Positions 39,660-48,844 of a DNA stretch of 64,000 bases are shown here, piece after piece. Origin of the DNA: CAVQMC01 sp963713505 (GTDB lineage: Bacteria > Bacteroidota > Ignavibacteria > Ignavibacteriales > Ignavibacteriaceae); the NCBI GenBank assembly GCA_963713505.1, contig CAVQMC010000020.1:124001-188000 (forward strand). Direction: 5' to 3'. The notes under the pieces are model-generated. The model saw only the letters and a list, made by a program, of their open reading frames with translations, was not told the DNA's origin and made no database searches. How positions within the stretch are numbered: position 1 is the first letter of the stretch; each line of letters opens with the position of its first letter. Position numbers and translations under genes: made by a program.

Positions 39660-40329
39660 AATTGTAAATCCGGTTTTAGCAATAGAAACTTCGCAAAGTT
39701 TATGCGGAGTTTGTCTATATTTTGCAGATGATAATTATTTTGAATCTAATATATTTCAAAAAAATATTCATGCTGAAAAGTTGTTTGAATTAATCGATTC
39801 GGTACTTCAAAGTGCAAATGTAAAAGTAAATGAGCTTAGTTCAGTTGCTGTCTCATCTGGTCCTGGATCTTTTACCGGATTAAGAATTGGAATGTCCGCT
39901 GCAAAAGGAATTGCTTTCGGCTCTTCATTACCCATTGTGCCAGTTCCCACATTTGAAGCTTTAGCTTTACAAATCGCAAATCATCTGAATGAAAATTCAG
40001 AATTTATAATTGCAAACAAAGTTAATGTTGAAGAAGTTTATTATGCTAAATTTAAAGCCGGTATCAATAACTATTTATTTTTAGATGACTTAACTATTAT
40101 CACTAAAAGTGAACTGGAAGAAAAATTATCGATTACTGACTTAGATTATTTTGGTAATGCAAAAACTGAAAATTTACCAGGAAACGGTTTAAAACACCAA
40201 AAAATCATTGCTCCGGATCCTTTTTTTATTGCAAAATGGAGTAAACTTTTTGGCAAAGAATTATTAACTTATGACTACGAATATTTAGAACCTACTTATA
40301 TTAAAAAATTTATTGTAAAGGAAAGATAA
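39643..40329 (+). CDS. tsaB: TsaB, tRNA threonylcarbamoyladenosine biosynthesis scaffold
   Basis: 228 residues from a TTG start inside the end of tsaE. LAIETSQSLCGVCLYF near the N-terminus and VSSGPGSFTGLRIGMSAAKGIAFG near residue 75 mark the ASKHA fold of TsaB, the inactive partner that holds TsaD and TsaE together. The C-terminus YEPTYIKKF-like motif (LEPTYIKKFIV) is also typical. It is followed one base later by the DUF1573 gene. Confidence 0.92.
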   Translation: MKKNIEIVNPVLAIETSQSLCGVCLYFADDNYFESNIFQKNIHAEKLFELIDSVLQSANVKVNELSSVAVSSGPGSFTGLRIGMSAAKGIAFGSSLPIVPVPTFEALALQIANHLNENSEFIIANKVNVEEVYYAKFKAGINNYLFLDDLTIITKSELEEKLSITDLDYFGNAKTENLPGNGLKHQKIIAPDPFFIAKWSKLFGKELLTYDYEYLEPTYIKKFIVKER

Positions 40330-40330
40330 A

Positions 40331-41050
40331 ATGGTTAAAAAATTTTTCCCGTTATTGTTATTATTGTCTTCATTTAGTTTTGCTCAAGTATTCGGACCTA
40401 AGGTTGCGGTTCAGCAGGTTGAACATAATTTTGGTGAAATTGTTCAAGGTCAAAAAGTTTCTTATAATTTTATTATTTCCAACAGCGGCGGCGATGCTTT
40501 AAAAATTGAAGATGTAAGAGCATCTTGCGGTTGTACTGTTGCTAAACCGGACAAAACAGAATTAGCACCGGGAGAAGGTACAAATATTAAAGTAACCTTT
40601 GATTCATCCGGGAAAATGGGAAACGAAGAAAAGTATGTTTATGTAAAGACTAATGATCCTGATAATTCAATGTTGAAATTAAAAATTAACGCAGTCGTTG
40701 TTCCGCCGAATTACCAAGATTCTACAATGACTTCTAAAATAGTATTCCCGGAAGTTGAACATGATTTTGGAACAGTTCCCGAAGGAAAAGTAGTTGATTA
40801 TACTTTCAATTTTAAAAACGAAGGGAAATCTACTTTAATCATTAAAGATATTAAAACTTCTTGCGGCTGTACTGCAGCTTTGGCAAGCAGTAAAAGATTA
40901 AAACCAAATGAAGAAGGTACATTAAAAGTTGAACTTGATACAAAAAACAGATCCGGTAAAATGTCACGTACAATTTCTGTTTTTTCTAATGATCCTAAAA
41001 CACCTATTAAAATATTAAAAGTTCATGCTGATGTAACCAAGAAAGGCTGA
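40331..41050 (+). CDS. DUF1573 protein with two repeats, exported
   Basis: 239 residues: a signal peptide (FFPLLLLLSSFSFAQ) and two tandem DUF1573 domains of about 100 residues. Each repeat has HxFGxxxxGxxxxYxFxxxNxG, then ASCGCTVAKP or TSCGCTAALA, and a final FSNDP/TNDP segment. The fold is an immunoglobulin-like ASPM/SPD-2/Hydin type. The paired cysteines in CGC are strictly kept in both repeats. Function is unproven; such proteins are abundant in Bacteroidota and presumed periplasmic. It lies one base after tsaB and three bases before accD. Confidence 0.85.
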   Translation: MVKKFFPLLLLLSSFSFAQVFGPKVAVQQVEHNFGEIVQGQKVSYNFIISNSGGDALKIEDVRASCGCTVAKPDKTELAPGEGTNIKVTFDSSGKMGNEEKYVYVKTNDPDNSMLKLKINAVVVPPNYQDSTMTSKIVFPEVEHDFGTVPEGKVVDYTFNFKNEGKSTLIIKDIKTSCGCTAALASSKRLKPNEEGTLKVELDTKNRSGKMSRTISVFSNDPKTPIKILKVHADVTKKG

Positions 41051-41052
41051 TT

Positions 41053-41893
41053 ATGGCATGGTTTAAAAGATCTAAAGAAAATATTTCTCCTGATTCGCAG
41101 AAAAAAGATCTTCCTGATGGATTATGGGAAAAGTGTCCAAACTGTAATGAAATTATTCATAAAAAACAATTGGAAAGCAACCTTTGGACATGTTTAAAAT
41201 GCGGTTATCATTTTAGGATAGGAAGTAATGAATACATCGACATAATTTTGGATAAAGGCAGTTTTAAAGAAATTGATAAAAAAATGAAATCCGCTGATCC
41301 GTTGAATTTTGAAGATACAAAAAAATATACGGAAAGAATTTCTGCTACAATTAAAAAATTAGAATTATTTGATGCAGTAAGAACCGGAACCGGTAAAATT
41401 AAATAATATGGATGTTGCTTTCGGTTGTATGGATTTTAAGTTTATCGGCGGCAGTATGGGTTCGGTTGTAGGAGAAAAAATAGCTCGCTTAACAGATAGA
41501 GCATTTAAAAATAAAATTCCTTTAATAATTGTTTCTGCAAGCGGCGGTGCAAGAATGATGGAAGGTGCATTTTCTTTAATGCAGATGGCAAAAACAAGTT
41601 CGCGGTTAGCAAGATTAGCAGAAGCTAAAATTCCTTACATTTCGGTTTTAACAGATCCTACTACCGGAGGAACAACAGCAAGTTATGCAATGCTTGGAGA
41701 TGTTCATATTGCCGAACCTCAAGCATTAATTGGATTTGCCGGTCCCAGAGTAATTAGGCAAACTATTGGAAAAGATCTTCCAAAAGGATTTCAAAGATCG
41801 GAGTTTCTACTCGAACAAGGATTTGTTGATGTAATTTCACCTAGAAAAGAATTAAAGAATTCTATTTATTCTGTATTGACTTTACTTTCTTGA
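41053..41893 (+). CDS. accD: Acetyl-CoA carboxylase carboxyltransferase subunit beta, one frameshift
   Basis: About 279 residues when repaired. The N-terminal zinc ribbon is CPNC-(15)-CLKC (residues about 27-49). The frame stops at 41406 after TGTGKIK, but the next frame resumes NMDVAFGCMDFKFIGGSMGSVVGEKI and ends at 41893; one extra A in 'attaaataat' near 41402 explains it. The carboxyltransferase core shows ASGGARMMEGAFSLMQMAKT and DPTTGGTTASYAMLGDVHIAEPQALIGFAGPRVI. AccD with AccA transfers carboxyl from biotin to acetyl-CoA for fatty acid synthesis. It is normally essential, so the break is almost certainly an error in the sequence. birA lies 2 kb away. Confidence 0.93.
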
Positions 41894-42765
41894 GGCGATC
41901 ATCAAAACTATTACAACTGTTGAAGAAGCTCAAAAACTTTCCGCAAAATTGCATATGTGAGGGAAAAACTATCGGACTTGTTCCGACAATGGGATATCTT
42001 CACGAAGGCCATATCTCATTAATAAAAAAATCAAAAGAATATTCGGATGTTACAATTGTTTCAATATTCGTAAACCCAACACAATTTGCTCCAAATGAAG
42101 ATCTGGACAATATATCCGCAGCGATATAAAACGATGACATATCATTACTTGAAAAAGAAAATGTAGATTATTTATTTAATCCGAATGCATTGAAGAAATT
42201 TATAATCCAGGATTTTCAAACTTATGTAGACGTTGCAGATGAAACCACTAAAACTCTTGAAGGAGAATTTAGACCGGATCACTTTAAGGGAGTAACTACA
42301 ATAGTTTCAATTTTATTTAATTGTGTTAAACCGGATTTTGCATTTTTCGGACAAAAGGATGCACAGCAGTCTATTGTAATTAAAAGAATGACTAAGGATT
42401 TAAAATTTGATACAGAAATAATTGTTTGCCCGATTGTTCGTGAATCTGATGGATTGGCAATGAGTTCCAGAAATGTTTATTTATCTGAACAAGAAAGAAA
42501 AGATGCGTCTCGTTTCTAGTAGATCTTTAAATTTAGCAGAAGATTTAATAAAAAAAGAAGAATTTGTAACAAAAAATATTATTCATCAAATGCTCGAATT
42601 AATTGCACAGATTCCAAGTTCAAAATTGGATTATGTTAGTATTGTTGACTCTAATAATTTTAATAAAATAGATCAAACTGGAAAAGGGGAAGAGAGTATT
42701 TTGTTTTAATTGCATGTAGAATTGGTAAAACCAGATTGATAGATAATATTTTAATAAAAATTTAA
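41890..42765 (+). CDS. panC: Pantoate-beta-alanine ligase, broken by at least five indels
   Basis: Pieces in three frames reconstruct a full PanC of about 285 residues: IIKTITTVEEAQKLSAKLH (from 41898), then EGKTIGLVPTMGYLHEGHISLI and VNPTQFAPNEDLD, a damaged stretch at 42105-42220, RPDHFKGVTTIVSILFN, FGQKDAQQ, DGLAMSSRNVYLSE, LVSSRSLNLAEDL, and a tail EYFVLIACRIGKTRLIDN ending at 42765. Shifts lie near 41955, 42110-42130, 42196, 42214, 42507 and 42692. The ATP-binding HLGH-like motif (YLHEGH) and KMSKS-like region are intact. PanC makes pantothenate from pantoate and beta-alanine. The exact start is unclear. Next to coaX it forms a coenzyme A group. Confidence 0.85.
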
Positions 42766-42770
42766 ATTTC

Positions 42771-43537
42771 TCATTTATTATTCAAATCATATATCGCTTT
42801 TACGCCATACAAAACAAGATTTTTTTCATATTCAAAATCATATTTTAAATGCTGAGGAAAGTATCCTGCATTTCCGCCTGTAATAAATAATTTTTATATT
42901 TTTTCCGCTAAGATCATTTTTAATATAAGATAATAATTTATCAATTAATCCAATGGAAGAATTGATTACTCCTGTTGCGATTGAAGAATTTGTTGTTCTG
43001 CCTATTAAATCTAAATAATCATATGGATCAACATCCGGTAATTGTGCAGTACTTTTATTTAATGAATTGAACATCATCTTTAATCCCGGAGATATGATTC
43101 CACCTATAAAAGTTGCAGGATAGTCAATTATGTTTATAGTAGTAGCAGTTCCAAAATCAATAGTTACAATATAAGTTTCAGCATTATAATTTTTGAAATC
43201 TTCAGAATTTTTAAATAAATAAAAAGCTCCTTCGGAGGAACAAATTCTGTCTATTCCCAAAGTTTCAGGCGTATCGTAATTAATATTTAAATTGAACTTA
43301 GCTTTATTTGAAATTATAAAGCAATCAATATTAAACAACTTATGAAACTAATTTCAGTTACTTCTTTTTGTTTTTCCGGCACAACAGAAGAAATTGCTGA
43401 TTCTTTTATATTTTTTTTACCTTTTAAATAATCAGTTAAGGAAGGAATATTTTAAAATGTTTTTGCTCAATTAATTTAGATTTATCAAATAACCCGGCTT
43501 TAATATTTGTATTTCCGATATCAAATGTAAGCAGCAT
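42771..43537 (-). CDS. coaX: Type III pantothenate kinase, three frameshifts
   Basis: About 254 residues when repaired. ATG (minus strand, 43535-43537) begins MLLTFDIGNTNIKAGLFD, the phosphate-binding start of CoaX; the frame slips near 43442 (KIFPSLTD) and near 43340. Then comes the longest piece with ETLGIDRICSSEGAFYLF, ETYIVTIDFGTATTINII and FIGGIISPGLKMMFNSLNKSTAQLP. Another slip near 42893 leads into ITGGNAGYFPQHL and the end at 42771. CoaX carries out the first committed step of coenzyme A synthesis. It converges with panC, ending six bases from it. All key motifs survive, so sequence error is more likely than gene decay. Confidence 0.87.
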
Positions 43538-43542
43538 TTATA

Positions 43543-44342
43543 TTATCCTAAACTTACATCGCCGTAATGTATTCGTTCTATTTTCCCGTTTGAATTAAGC
43601 ATTAAAAATCCATTATCATCAATGTCATCAAAAATTCCATATTTGGTTTTTTCTTCTGAAATTATAGAAATTTTTTCTCCAATCATTCTGCAGCGGGATT
43701 TCCAATCATTCAGCAAACCATCTGGATCTTTTTTAATCCTGGCTAATTGTTTTTCAAAATTATTTAATAATTCAGCTAACAAATTTTCTCTATCAACAAT
43801 TTCATTAATTTCATTTCGAATGGAAGTTGGTTCTATATTAAAGTTTCCTTGAAAAATACTTTGATTTACATTTATGCCAATTCCAATAACAACACGTTCT
43901 ATAGTTGATCCTTTGGATGTTGATTCAACTAAAATGCCTGAAGTTTTCTTGTCTATTAATTAAAATATCATTAGGCCATTTTAATTCGGTTCTCAGCTGG
44001 AATAAATTTTCAATCGAAATTGCTGCTGATAGAGAAGTTGCGAAATTGATAAGGTTAAAACTTTTATCAAAATATTTTTTATTTGTGAGAAGAATAGAAT
44101 AAGTTAAGTTTTGTTCTTTTGCGCTATACCAAACTCTATCTTTTCTCCCTCGTCCTAAATTTTGTTTTTCTGCTAGATATAACAGTTCCATCAAAATTGA
44201 AATTATTTTCTTTATTCAAGAGCAGGGAATTGGTAGATTCAACTTCTTCGGAATAAATAAAATTTCTTCCAATAATCTCTGTATCGAGTTTTATATCAAA
44301 TTTTTCAATATTAAACAAAATTTTCCTCTTTAATTTTTCCAA
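43543..44342 (-). CDS. birA: Biotin-[acetyl-CoA-carboxylase] ligase, two frameshifts
   Basis: About 265 residues when repaired, from a TTG at 44340-44342. Segment 1 has IIGRNFIYSEEVESTNSLLLN and DGTVI; a shift near 44178 leads to LAEKQNLGRGRKDRVWYSA (the biotinyl-AMP-binding GRGR loop) and TELKWPNDILINRQ; a second shift near 43945 leads to TSGILVESTSKG, VVIGIGINVNQ and the C-terminal domain ending at 43543. There is no N-terminal helix-turn-helix, so it is a monofunctional ligase that loads biotin on AccB. coaX begins six bases downstream, so birA-coaX are one minus-strand operon. Confidence 0.9.
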
Positions 44343-44466
44343 AAATATGAAAATAATTGCAGTAATTCGAATTTATTTATTTTATGTTAAAATATTGATA
44401 CTGGAAATACAAATTATTTTAAGATTATTAGTCTTTATTTTAGCTGTGAATTATAGTCAGAAAAAA

Positions 44467-44513
44467 TGTCATATAGTTCTAATGGAACTGTCATATAGAC
44501 ATAAAGCATGACA
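44467..44513. promoter_or_regulatory. Repeat cluster, possible activator site upstream of hsp20-dnaK
   Basis: TGTCATATAG occurs at 44467 and again at 44489, exactly 22 bases (two helical turns) apart. GTTC-N5-GAAC lies between them (44476-44488), and ATGACA (44508-44513) is the inverse of the second TGTCAT. The cluster is about 80-130 bases upstream of the sigma-54-like element, the right distance for an enhancer. Binding protein unknown. Confidence 0.45.
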
Positions 44514-44593
44514 AAATTATGATATTACAATAAAATTTCAATATATGTGTTAAACTGATTGTAAAACAACAACTTACAGCTATAGAATGGAGA

Positions 44594-44610
44594 TTGGCAT
44601 ATCAATTGTT
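44594..44610 (+). promoter_or_regulatory. Sigma-54-like promoter upstream of hsp20
   Basis: TTGGCATATCAATTGTT matches the -24/-12 pattern (YTGGCA, N6, TTG) with the key GG at 44596-44597 and the second G at 44608, ten bases later; the usual final C is T. It lies about 43 bases before the hsp20 ATG. No CIRCE element (HrcA site) is present in the 310-base spacer 44343-44652. Confidence 0.4.
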
Positions 44611-44652
44611 TAATAAATGTCAAATAATTATTTAAATAAAGGAGCAGAAAAA

Positions 44653-45082
44653 ATGACATTTATTAAATTCAAACCAGTTAATGAATTTGTGAATAATATT
44701 AATAAAAATATTCCATAAGGTATTTGGCGAATTTCCAGGAATGGAATTTAATTATGAATTTAATCCAAGAATAGATGTTTATGAATTAAATGACAAAGTA
44801 TATGTAGAAGCAGAACTTCCGGGATTAAACAAGGATGATATTCAAATAAAAGTTCAAGATAATACTTTAACAATTTCAGGAGAAAAGAAAAAAGATACTA
44901 ATGAAGATAAAAATGTATTAAGGAATGAAAGAATATTTGGTTCATTTTCAAGGAGCTTTAATTTGTCAGAAGAAATAAATGCAGAGGATATTGAAGCAAA
45001 TTTTGAAAATGGAATTTTAACAATTGCATTAGGAAAAGTTAAAGAAGAAAAACCAAAGGAAAGAACAATTGAAATTAAATAA
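44653..45082 (+). CDS. Hsp20/alpha-crystallin small heat shock protein, one frameshift
   Basis: About 142 residues when repaired. ATG 44653 follows AAAGGAG and opens MTFIKFKPVNEFVNNINKNI; an extra C near 44716 ('attccataag') ends this frame, and the next frame continues KVFGEFPGMEFNYEFNPRIDVYEL. The alpha-crystallin domain (about 45-130) is complete: KVYVEAELPGLNKDDIQIKVQDNTLTISGEKK, RSFNLSEEI and ANFENGILTIALGK (the GILTI-like end motif). Small heat shock proteins hold unfolding proteins for DnaK refolding. It leads an hsp20-dnaK-hsp20 cluster. Confidence 0.92.
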
Positions 45083-45114
45083 TATTCAAAATTAAAATAG
45101 AAAATAATCATTAT

Positions 45115-45140
45115 AGAGCGGTGATTAATTTTGCCGCTCT
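45115..45140 (+). other. Hairpin between hsp20 and dnaK
   Basis: AGAGCGG (45115-45121) pairs with CCGCTCT (45134-45140) around a 12-base loop. Only a weak T-run follows, so it may be a partial terminator or an RNA-processing/stability hairpin adjusting the ratio of the two chaperones. Confidence 0.5.
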
Positions 45141-45173
45141 TCATAATTAATTTAAACCAAAGGAGTGATTAGA

Positions 45174-47121
45174 ATGGGTAAAATAATTGGAATAGACTTA
45201 GGAACTACAAACTCTTGCGTAGCGGTTATGGAAGGAAATGATCCGGTTGTTATTCCGAATTCAGAAGGAGGCAGAACAACACCTTCTGTTGTTGCATTTA
45301 CAAAAAACGGAGAAAGATTAGTTGGTCAACCGGCAAAAAGACAGGCAATAACAAACCCAAATAACACTATTTTTTCTATAAAAAGATTTATGGGAAGATT
45401 TGTAAATGAAGTTGAAGATGAAAAATCTAAAGTACCATATCAAATAATTCCCGGAGACAGTAATAGTGCCAGAGTTAAAATAAATGACAGAGTTTATTCT
45501 CCACCGGAAATTAGTGCAATGATATCTGCAGAAAATGAAAAAAACTGCTGAAGAATATCTAGGTCAGGAAGTTACTGAAGCTGTTATTACAGTTCCTGCA
45601 TATTTTAATGATTCACAAAGACAAGCAACAAAAGATGCCGGTGAAATTGCCGGTCTTAAAGTAAAAAGAATTATCAACGAACCTACTGCTGCAGCTTTAG
45701 CTTACGGTTTGGATAAGAAAACTTCAGATCATACAGTTGCTGTTTATGACTTAGGCGGCGGAACTTTTGATATATCAATATTACAGTTGGGCGACGGTGT
45801 ATTTGAAGTTAAATCGACAAACGGTGATACACACTTAGGCGGCGATGATTTCGATCAGAGAGTAATTGATTTTTTAGCAGATGAATTCAAAAAACAGGAA
45901 GGTATTGATTTAAGAAAAGATCCGATGGCTTTGCAGAGACTAAAAGAAGCTGCTGAAAAAGCTAAAATTGAATTATCATCTTCTTCAACTACAGATGTTA
46001 ATCTGCCGTTTATTACTGCAACTCAAGATGGACCAAAACATTTAAACATAAATATTTCAAGATCAAAATTTGAACAGTTAATTGATGATCTTGTACAAAG
46101 AACTAAAATTCCATGTGAGCAGGCAATAAAAGATGCCGGCGTTTCTTCCGGTGATATAAACGAAGTTATTTTAGTCGGTGGTTCAACCAGAATACCTATG
46201 GTTCAGGAATTAGTAAAAAGCTTATTCGGACGCGAACCGCATAAAGGCGTAAATCCTGACGAAGTTGTAGCTATTGGCGCTGCTATTCAAGGCGGTGTAC
46301 TAGCCGGCGATGTTAAAGATGTATTACTGCTTGATGTTACTCCGTTATCTTTAGGAATTGAAACCTTAGGCGGTGTGATGACAAAGTTAATTGATTCTAA
46401 TACCACAATTCCAACAAAGAAAAGCGAAGTCTTTTCTACAGCTTCTGATAATCAGCCTTCCGTAGAAATTAATGTTCTGCAGGGTGAAAGATCTATGGCT
46501 GCTGACAATAGAACGCTTGGAAGATTTCATTTAGATGGTATTCCGCCTGCACCTAGAGGAGTTCCGCAAATAGAAGTTACATTTGATATAGATGCGAATG
46601 GAATAATGCATGTTAGTGCAAAAGATAAAGCCAGCGGAAAAGAACAAAGCATCAGAATTACTTCTTCAAGCGGTTTAAGTTCTGATGAAATAGAAAAAAT
46701 GAAAAAAGATGCTAAAGAACATGCGGCCGAAGATAAGAAGAAAAAAGATGAAATCGATGTTAAAAACCAGGCAGATAGTTTAGTATTCCAGACAAAGAAA
46801 CAACTTGAAGAAATGAAAGATAAAATTGCTGCTGATGATAAATCTAAACTTGAAGCTGAAATTAAAAAAGTTGAAGATGCAATTGCTTCTAATAATTCTG
46901 ATTCAATTAAATCAGCTACGGAATCATTGAATAAAGCATGGAGTGAAGTTGCTTCTAAACTTTATTCACAAACCGGCGGATCTCAGGGCGGTCCTCAAGG
47001 ACAACCTGGTCAGGAACAACAAAAGCAAGCGTCTAGTGATCAAAATAAAGAAAAAGATGATGTACAAGATGCTTCATACGAAGTAGTTGATGAGGATAAA
47101 GACAAAGATAAAGACAAGTAA
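45174..47121 (+). CDS. dnaK: Chaperone DnaK (Hsp70), one frameshift
   Basis: About 648 residues when repaired, the usual size. ATG 45174 is chosen over an in-frame ATG nine bases upstream because AAGGAG (45160-45165) is spaced correctly. The frame ends at 45551; the next frame resumes MILQKMKKTAEEYLGQEVTEAVITVPAYF, with an extra T near 45530 ('gatatctgc'). Motifs: GIDLGTTNSCVAVMEG, NEPTAAALAYGLD, YDLGGGTFDISIL, VGGSTRIPMV, and VLLLDVTPLSLGIETLGG opening the substrate-binding domain. The C-terminus is Gln/Gly then Asp/Lys rich (DEDKDKDKDK). No grpE or dnaJ is adjacent. Confidence 0.96.
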
Positions 47122-47136
47122 GTAATTATTTATTTG

Positions 47137-47167
47137 CCCGGGCTTATCCACTCTAATCAAGCCCGGG
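47137..47167 (+). other. GC-rich hairpin after dnaK
   Basis: CCCGGGCTT (47137-47145) pairs with AAGCCCGGG (47159-47167) in a 9 bp stem, unusually GC-rich for this genome. No T-run follows, so it may slow decay or partially stop transcription before the second hsp20, rather than act as a full intrinsic terminator. Confidence 0.55.
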
Positions 47168-47199
47168 TAGATACTTAATATTAAAAAGAGGAGACTATA

Positions 47200-47595
47200 A
47201 TGAGCGGAAATAATGAATCAATTACTGCGCTTACAAAAAAAATTAATATAAATGAAATACTCGAAACCGAATATGCTAAAGAACCGTTTGTAAATATTTA
47301 TGAAACTAATGATGATTTTGTCTTAATTGCAGATATGCCTGGAGTATCCAGAGAAAATATTTCACTAAGAATTGAAAATAAATCACTTATAATTTTTGGC
47401 AGAATAAATTATCACGAAGCTATCAACAAAAAATATATTTTAAATGAAAACAGTATTGGAAATTATTTTAGACGGTTCAATATTTCTGATAATATTGATA
47501 CTTCAAAAATTAGTGCACAAATGGAAAACGGACAATTAATTGTTATTTTGCCAAAACATGAAAGAATTAAACCAAGAACAATTCATATTTCTTAA
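47200..47595 (+). CDS. Hsp20/alpha-crystallin small heat shock protein (second copy)
   Basis: 131 residues with an alpha-crystallin domain: EPFVNIYETNDDFVLIADMPGVSRENISLRIENKSLIIFGR, RRFNISDNIDTSKISAQMENGQLIVILPK. It is clearly diverged from the copy upstream of dnaK, so not a recent duplicate. A GAGGAG ribosome site lies about 9 bases before the ATG. It ends in a strong terminator that closes the chaperone cluster. Confidence 0.9.
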   Translation: MSGNNESITALTKKININEILETEYAKEPFVNIYETNDDFVLIADMPGVSRENISLRIENKSLIIFGRINYHEAINKKYILNENSIGNYFRRFNISDNIDTSKISAQMENGQLIVILPKHERIKPRTIHIS

Positions 47596-47619
47596 ATTCA
47601 AATTATATTTATTTATTTG

Positions 47620-47650
47620 ACCCGTCTTTTAGACGGGTTTTTTATTTTAA
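47620..47650 (+). terminator. Strong terminator after the second hsp20
   Basis: ACCCGTCT (47620-47627), a TTT loop and AGACGGGT (47631-47638) form an 8 bp stem followed by TTTTTTATTTT. Confidence 0.92.
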
Positions 47651-47704
47651 AGATTATTATTTAAAAATCATTGTTTTTCTTATTTTAATTTTTAACTATT
47701 TTAT

Positions 47705-47712
47705 TACTTTTG
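47705..47712 (+). promoter_or_regulatory. TAnnTTTG promoter element
   Basis: TACTTTTG, 29 bases before the ATG of the acyltransferase gene, fits the Bacteroidota -7 consensus. A -33 TTTG at the right spacing is not evident. Confidence 0.35.
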
Positions 47713-47740
47713 AAAATAGTCGAAAGATTTTTACTATTTA

Positions 47741-48835
47741 ATGTCTCATCTGGAAAAGAAACATAGAATAATATTTATTGATTTAATGAGAACTTTTGCA
47801 GTACTGCAGATGGTACAGGGTCATACAATTGAAGTTCTTCTTTCTAATAATTTTAGACATTTGGATAATCCGTTTTTTGCTGTATGGTTTTTTATGCGGG
47901 GAATGACAGCTCCTATCTTTATGTTTACTGCAGGAACTGTTTTTACTTATTTATTTAGATTGGTAAATGAACCCTTTCAAAAGAATCCCAGAGTTAAAAA
48001 AGGTTTTAAAAGAGTACTTTTACTTGTGGTACTTGGATATTTATTAAGATATCCTACAGCAACATTAGTAGATTTTTCTCAGGTTACTCAGGAACAATGG
48101 CACATTTTCTATGCCGTTGATGTTCTTCAATCAATTGGATTCGGAATATTATTTTTGGTTTTATTTGCAATTCTATCGGAAAAAGTTAAACTGAGCGATT
48201 ATTGGGTTTTCGGAATGGGAGCACTTATATTTTTTGTTTTTTTCCCTATTTTCCAAAATATTAATTGGAAATCTTTTTTACCAGTTCCGATTGCCGGATA
48301 TTTTTACAGCGGAACCGGTTCAAACTTTCCATTATTCCCCTGGGCTGGTTATGTAATTTCAGGTGGAATTTTAGGAAGTTATTTGGCTAAAAAACCTTTA
48401 GTTTTTAAAACTGCAAAGTTTAGTTTAAATTTATTTTTATTTGGTAGTGTATTTATAATTCTTGCTTTTTTGGAAAGCTGGATTGAAAGTTTTATTGGTT
48501 ACAAAGGTGAATTACTATCTTCCGGGTATAGTTTAATTTTATTAAGAATTGGAATAGTTCTGGTTTTAAATGCGTTTGTGTCTTTTATTTCATTGAAAGT
48601 CGAAACTATTCCTAAAGTGTTTATTTTAATTGGAAGGAATACACTTTTAATTTATATTGTACACCTAATGATTCTTTATGGAAGTGCATGGAATCTTGGA
48701 TTGGATTATTTATTTGATAAGGCTTTTACACCTTTACAATCGATATCTGCTGCCGTTCTAATGATAGCTTTAATGACAGCAATGGTTCTTTTAATAAATA
48801 AGTTTAAAATCAGAAACAAACAATTGGTCACTTAA
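47741..48835 (+). CDS. HGSNAT/DUF1624-like membrane acyltransferase
   Basis: 364 residues with about ten membrane helices. The N-terminus RIIFIDLMRTFAVLQMVQGHTIEVLL carries the Asp-Arg and His pattern of the heparan-alpha-glucosaminide N-acetyltransferase catalytic domain (DUF1624), followed by FFMRGMTAPIFMFTAGTVF and FPLFPWAGYVISGGILGSYL. Such proteins move acyl groups from cytoplasmic acyl-CoA to extracytoplasmic sugars or lipids; the acceptor is unknown. ruvB follows after 9 bases. Confidence 0.75.
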   Translation: MSHLEKKHRIIFIDLMRTFAVLQMVQGHTIEVLLSNNFRHLDNPFFAVWFFMRGMTAPIFMFTAGTVFTYLFRLVNEPFQKNPRVKKGFKRVLLLVVLGYLLRYPTATLVDFSQVTQEQWHIFYAVDVLQSIGFGILFLVLFAILSEKVKLSDYWVFGMGALIFFVFFPIFQNINWKSFLPVPIAGYFYSGTGSNFPLFPWAGYVISGGILGSYLAKKPLVFKTAKFSLNLFLFGSVFIILAFLESWIESFIGYKGELLSSGYSLILLRIGIVLVLNAFVSFISLKVETIPKVFILIGRNTLLIYIVHLMILYGSAWNLGLDYLFDKAFTPLQSISAAVLMIALMTAMVLLINKFKIRNKQLVT

Positions 48836-48844
48836 TATTGAAAA

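Noticed and set aside
41053..44342. accD, panC, coaX and birA as a cluster of true pseudogenes
   Set aside because: All catalytic motifs are preserved, frames resume at once, and the genes are normally essential; decay would also bring larger deletions and substitutions.
47137..47167. Intrinsic terminator after dnaK
   Set aside because: The stem is strong but no T-run follows, so I list it as a hairpin of unknown role.
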